Source: Candidatus Aminicenantota bacterium
GTDB taxonomy: Bacteria; Acidobacteriota; Aminicenantia; Aminicenantales; Aminicenantaceae
Assembly: GCA_030617525.1 (NCBI GenBank)
Contig: JAUWVG010000216.1
Location: 1-5,186, forward strand
Reading direction: 5' to 3'
DNA length: 5,186 bases
Translations under genes and position numbers: made by a program
The notes under the pieces: generated by a model
Seen by the model: the letters and a program-made list of their open reading frames with translations, nothing else
Told to the model about the DNA's origin: nothing
The model's database searches: none
Shown: positions 3,852-5,186 of the stretch, one piece after another
Layout: every line of letters begins with the position of its first letter
Position numbering within the stretch: the first letter of the stretch is position 1

Positions 3852-5186
3852 ATGATAGACAAAATAATCGATTATGCTTTAAAACATAGATTGCTCACAA
3901 TTCTCTTAGTTGTTCTGGTTTCGATATGGGGAATCATTGCATACATGAAGATGCCCAAGGACATCTATCCTGATCTTAACGCCCCTCTTGTCAAAATCAT
4001 AACCGAGAATCCAGGCATGGCAGCCGAAGATGTGGAAAGACTCATCTCCTTTCCCCTGGAGAGTCTGCTCAACGGGGCTCCTCATGTCACCCGTGTTCGT
4101 TCGGAATCGACGACGGGTGACTCTGTTGTTACAGTCGAATTCGATTGGGGAATGGATATTTATCTGGCACGGCAGATCGTTTCTAGTAAGCTGGAGCTCA
4201 TCTCCGGCCGACTTCCCTTGGGAACAACTGAATCCATATTAGGACCCGTATCCTCAAGGATGGGAGAAATTTTCGAATTTGCCGTGATTGGTGAGGATAC
4301 CGATCCCATGGAACTCAGGTCGATAGCAGACTGGACAATCCGATACAGACTGCAGGGAGTAAAAGGGGTTTCCTTCGTGATCAATCTCGGAGGCTTCATC
4401 AAGCAGTTTCAGATCTTTCTCAAACCCGAGATGTTGAAAAACTATGACATCACTATCAACCAAGTCAAAGAGGCCATCGAAAACAGCAACAGGAATTTTT
4501 CCGGAGGCATTATCATCAAAGGCGCCCAGGAAACCCTGATCAAAGGCATGGGACGCATCGAAACCCTTGACCACATCAAAAACACTGTTATCACTTCCCG
4601 CAACAACGTCCCTGTCTATATCGGAGACGTAGCCGACGTCAAAATCGGCGGCAAGTTCAGACGAGACGCAGCCAGTCACAACGCAGAAGAAGCGGTCTAT
4701 GTGACCATCGAAAAACAGTACGGCGGCGACACTCTAGAAGCCATAAGTAACGTCAAAGAGGCTCTCTCTCAGATCGAAGGAGATCTTCCCGAAAAAATAA
4801 AAATCAAGCCTTTCTACGACCAATCGATCCTCATTCTGAAATCCATAAGCCACGTGGAAATCTCTATCCTCGAAGGAGCCTTTCTAATTTTACTGGTTAT
4901 GGTTTTTTTCATGTGGAACCTACGAAGTTCTTTTATCGCCTCATTGACCATACCCTTTTCGATCCTGATCGCTCTGGTTTTAATGGCCATTTTTAAAGTT
5001 GATCTGACTGTGATGTCCATCGGGGGATTGGCCATCGGTATCGGTAAGGTGGCTAACGGCTCCATCATTATGGTCGAAAATATCTACCGGGTTCTCAGAG
5101 AAAAAAAGGGGCAAGCCTCAACATTAGAGTTGACGGCTGAAGCCGCTCATGATGTCGGGAAGCATCTTTTTTCCGCAAACATCATT
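3852..5186 (+). CDS. Heavy-metal efflux RND permease, CusA/CzcA-like, N-terminal 445 residues (partial)
   Basis: This is the energy-coupled inner-membrane component of the pump. Reading from ATG 3852 the frame stays open to the window end; the family is usually about 1,020-1,070 residues, so under half is visible. The opening M-I-D-K-I-I-D-Y-A-L-K-H-R and TM1 (about 14-32) are typical. P-x-D-I-Y-P-D-L, E-N-P-G-M-A-A-E-D-V-E-R-L-I-S-F-P-L-E and V-R-S-E-S-T-T-G mark the heavy-metal (HME) branch. The porter subdomains PN1 and PN2 follow, with a G-G-F-I-K-Q-F-Q motif, and then TM2 (about 337-356), TM3 and TM4. Odd: TM4 reads G-G-L-A-I-G-I-G-K-V-A-N-G-S-I-I-M-V-E-N. Counting back from the conserved E-N, the essential CzcA Asp408 is Asn402 and Glu415 is Glu409. 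The CzcA Asp402 position is Gly396, as is tolerated in CusA-type proteins, which have Ala there. Lys399 is unusual within TM4. The porter Met residues that define Cu/Ag transport lie outside the window, so the metal cannot be named. Confidence 0.95.
   Translation, partial: MIDKIIDYALKHRLLTILLVVLVSIWGIIAYMKMPKDIYPDLNAPLVKIITENPGMAAEDVERLISFPLESLLNGAPHVTRVRSESTTGDSVVTVEFDWGMDIYLARQIVSSKLELISGRLPLGTTESILGPVSSRMGEIFEFAVIGEDTDPMELRSIADWTIRYRLQGVKGVSFVINLGGFIKQFQIFLKPEMLKNYDITINQVKEAIENSNRNFSGGIIIKGAQETLIKGMGRIETLDHIKNTVITSRNNVPVYIGDVADVKIGGKFRRDAASHNAEEAVYVTIEKQYGGDTLEAISNVKEALSQIEGDLPEKIKIKPFYDQSILILKSISHVEISILEGAFLILLVMVFFMWNLRSSFIASLTIPFSILIALVLMAIFKVDLTVMSIGGLAIGIGKVANGSIIMVENIYRVLREKKGQASTLELTAEAAHDVGKHLFSANII

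Noticed and set aside
3517..3855. + strand overlapping frame across the adaptor end and the permease start
   Set aside because: It is out of frame with two recognised genes, has no ribosome binding site, and its product resembles no protein I know.
4254..4679. 141-codon minus-strand open frame opposite the permease
   Set aside because: The + strand here encodes continuous RND porter-domain sequence. The antisense product is Asp/Val-rich with no motif, which is the mirror of GTC/GAC-type codons.
1..5186. CRISPR array, tRNA, rRNA, insertion sequence or phage genes
   Set aside because: No spaced direct repeats, cloverleaf-like segments, transposase or integrase motifs, or terminal inverted repeats were seen on either strand.

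Overview
The window comes from a diderm (Gram-negative-type) bacterium. The last residues of a TonB-dependent outer-membrane receptor, a TolC-type outer-membrane factor, a periplasmic adaptor and an RND permease all need an outer membrane. GC content is mid-range in the efflux genes and much lower in the left quarter. I cannot place the phylum from the sequence alone.

Layout, all on the + strand. Positions 1-60 encode the last 19 residues of a TonB-dependent receptor (beta-barrel end with terminal Phe). Positions 61-129 hold an unused strong Shine-Dalgarno-like AGGAGG, a 7-bp inverted repeat and a TATAAT box. Positions 130-843 (or from 136) encode an unrecognised, AT-rich, probably exported protein with an HExxH zinc-peptidase signature (HENGH). 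A good sigma70-like promoter (TTGACT, 17 bp, TAGTAT) lies just before a small membrane-anchored His/Cys protein (924-1202, CPACH motif). After a strong ribosome binding site comes a compact tripartite heavy-metal efflux operon: a CusC/CzcC-like outer-membrane factor (1264-2523), a CusB/CzcB-like lipoprotein adaptor (2520-3821, start overlapping the previous stop as ATGA) and a CusA/CzcA-like RND permease (3852 to the window end, cut after 445 codons).

The three efflux genes should form one envelope-spanning pump that expels a metal cation. The small His/Cys protein at the head of the operon may bind the same metal on the periplasmic side. The TonB-dependent receptor upstream could handle metal or metallophore traffic, but only its tail is visible.

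The most notable point is in the permease. The transmembrane-4 aspartate that is essential for proton coupling in CzcA (D408) is Asn402 here, while the Glu seven residues later is kept and a Lys has appeared three residues before. The pump may therefore be coupled differently, belong to a divergent subfamily, or be uncoupled. The second point of interest is the AT-rich HENGH protein sitting between the receptor and the efflux operon. I found no CRISPR array, tRNA, rRNA, insertion sequence or integrase.
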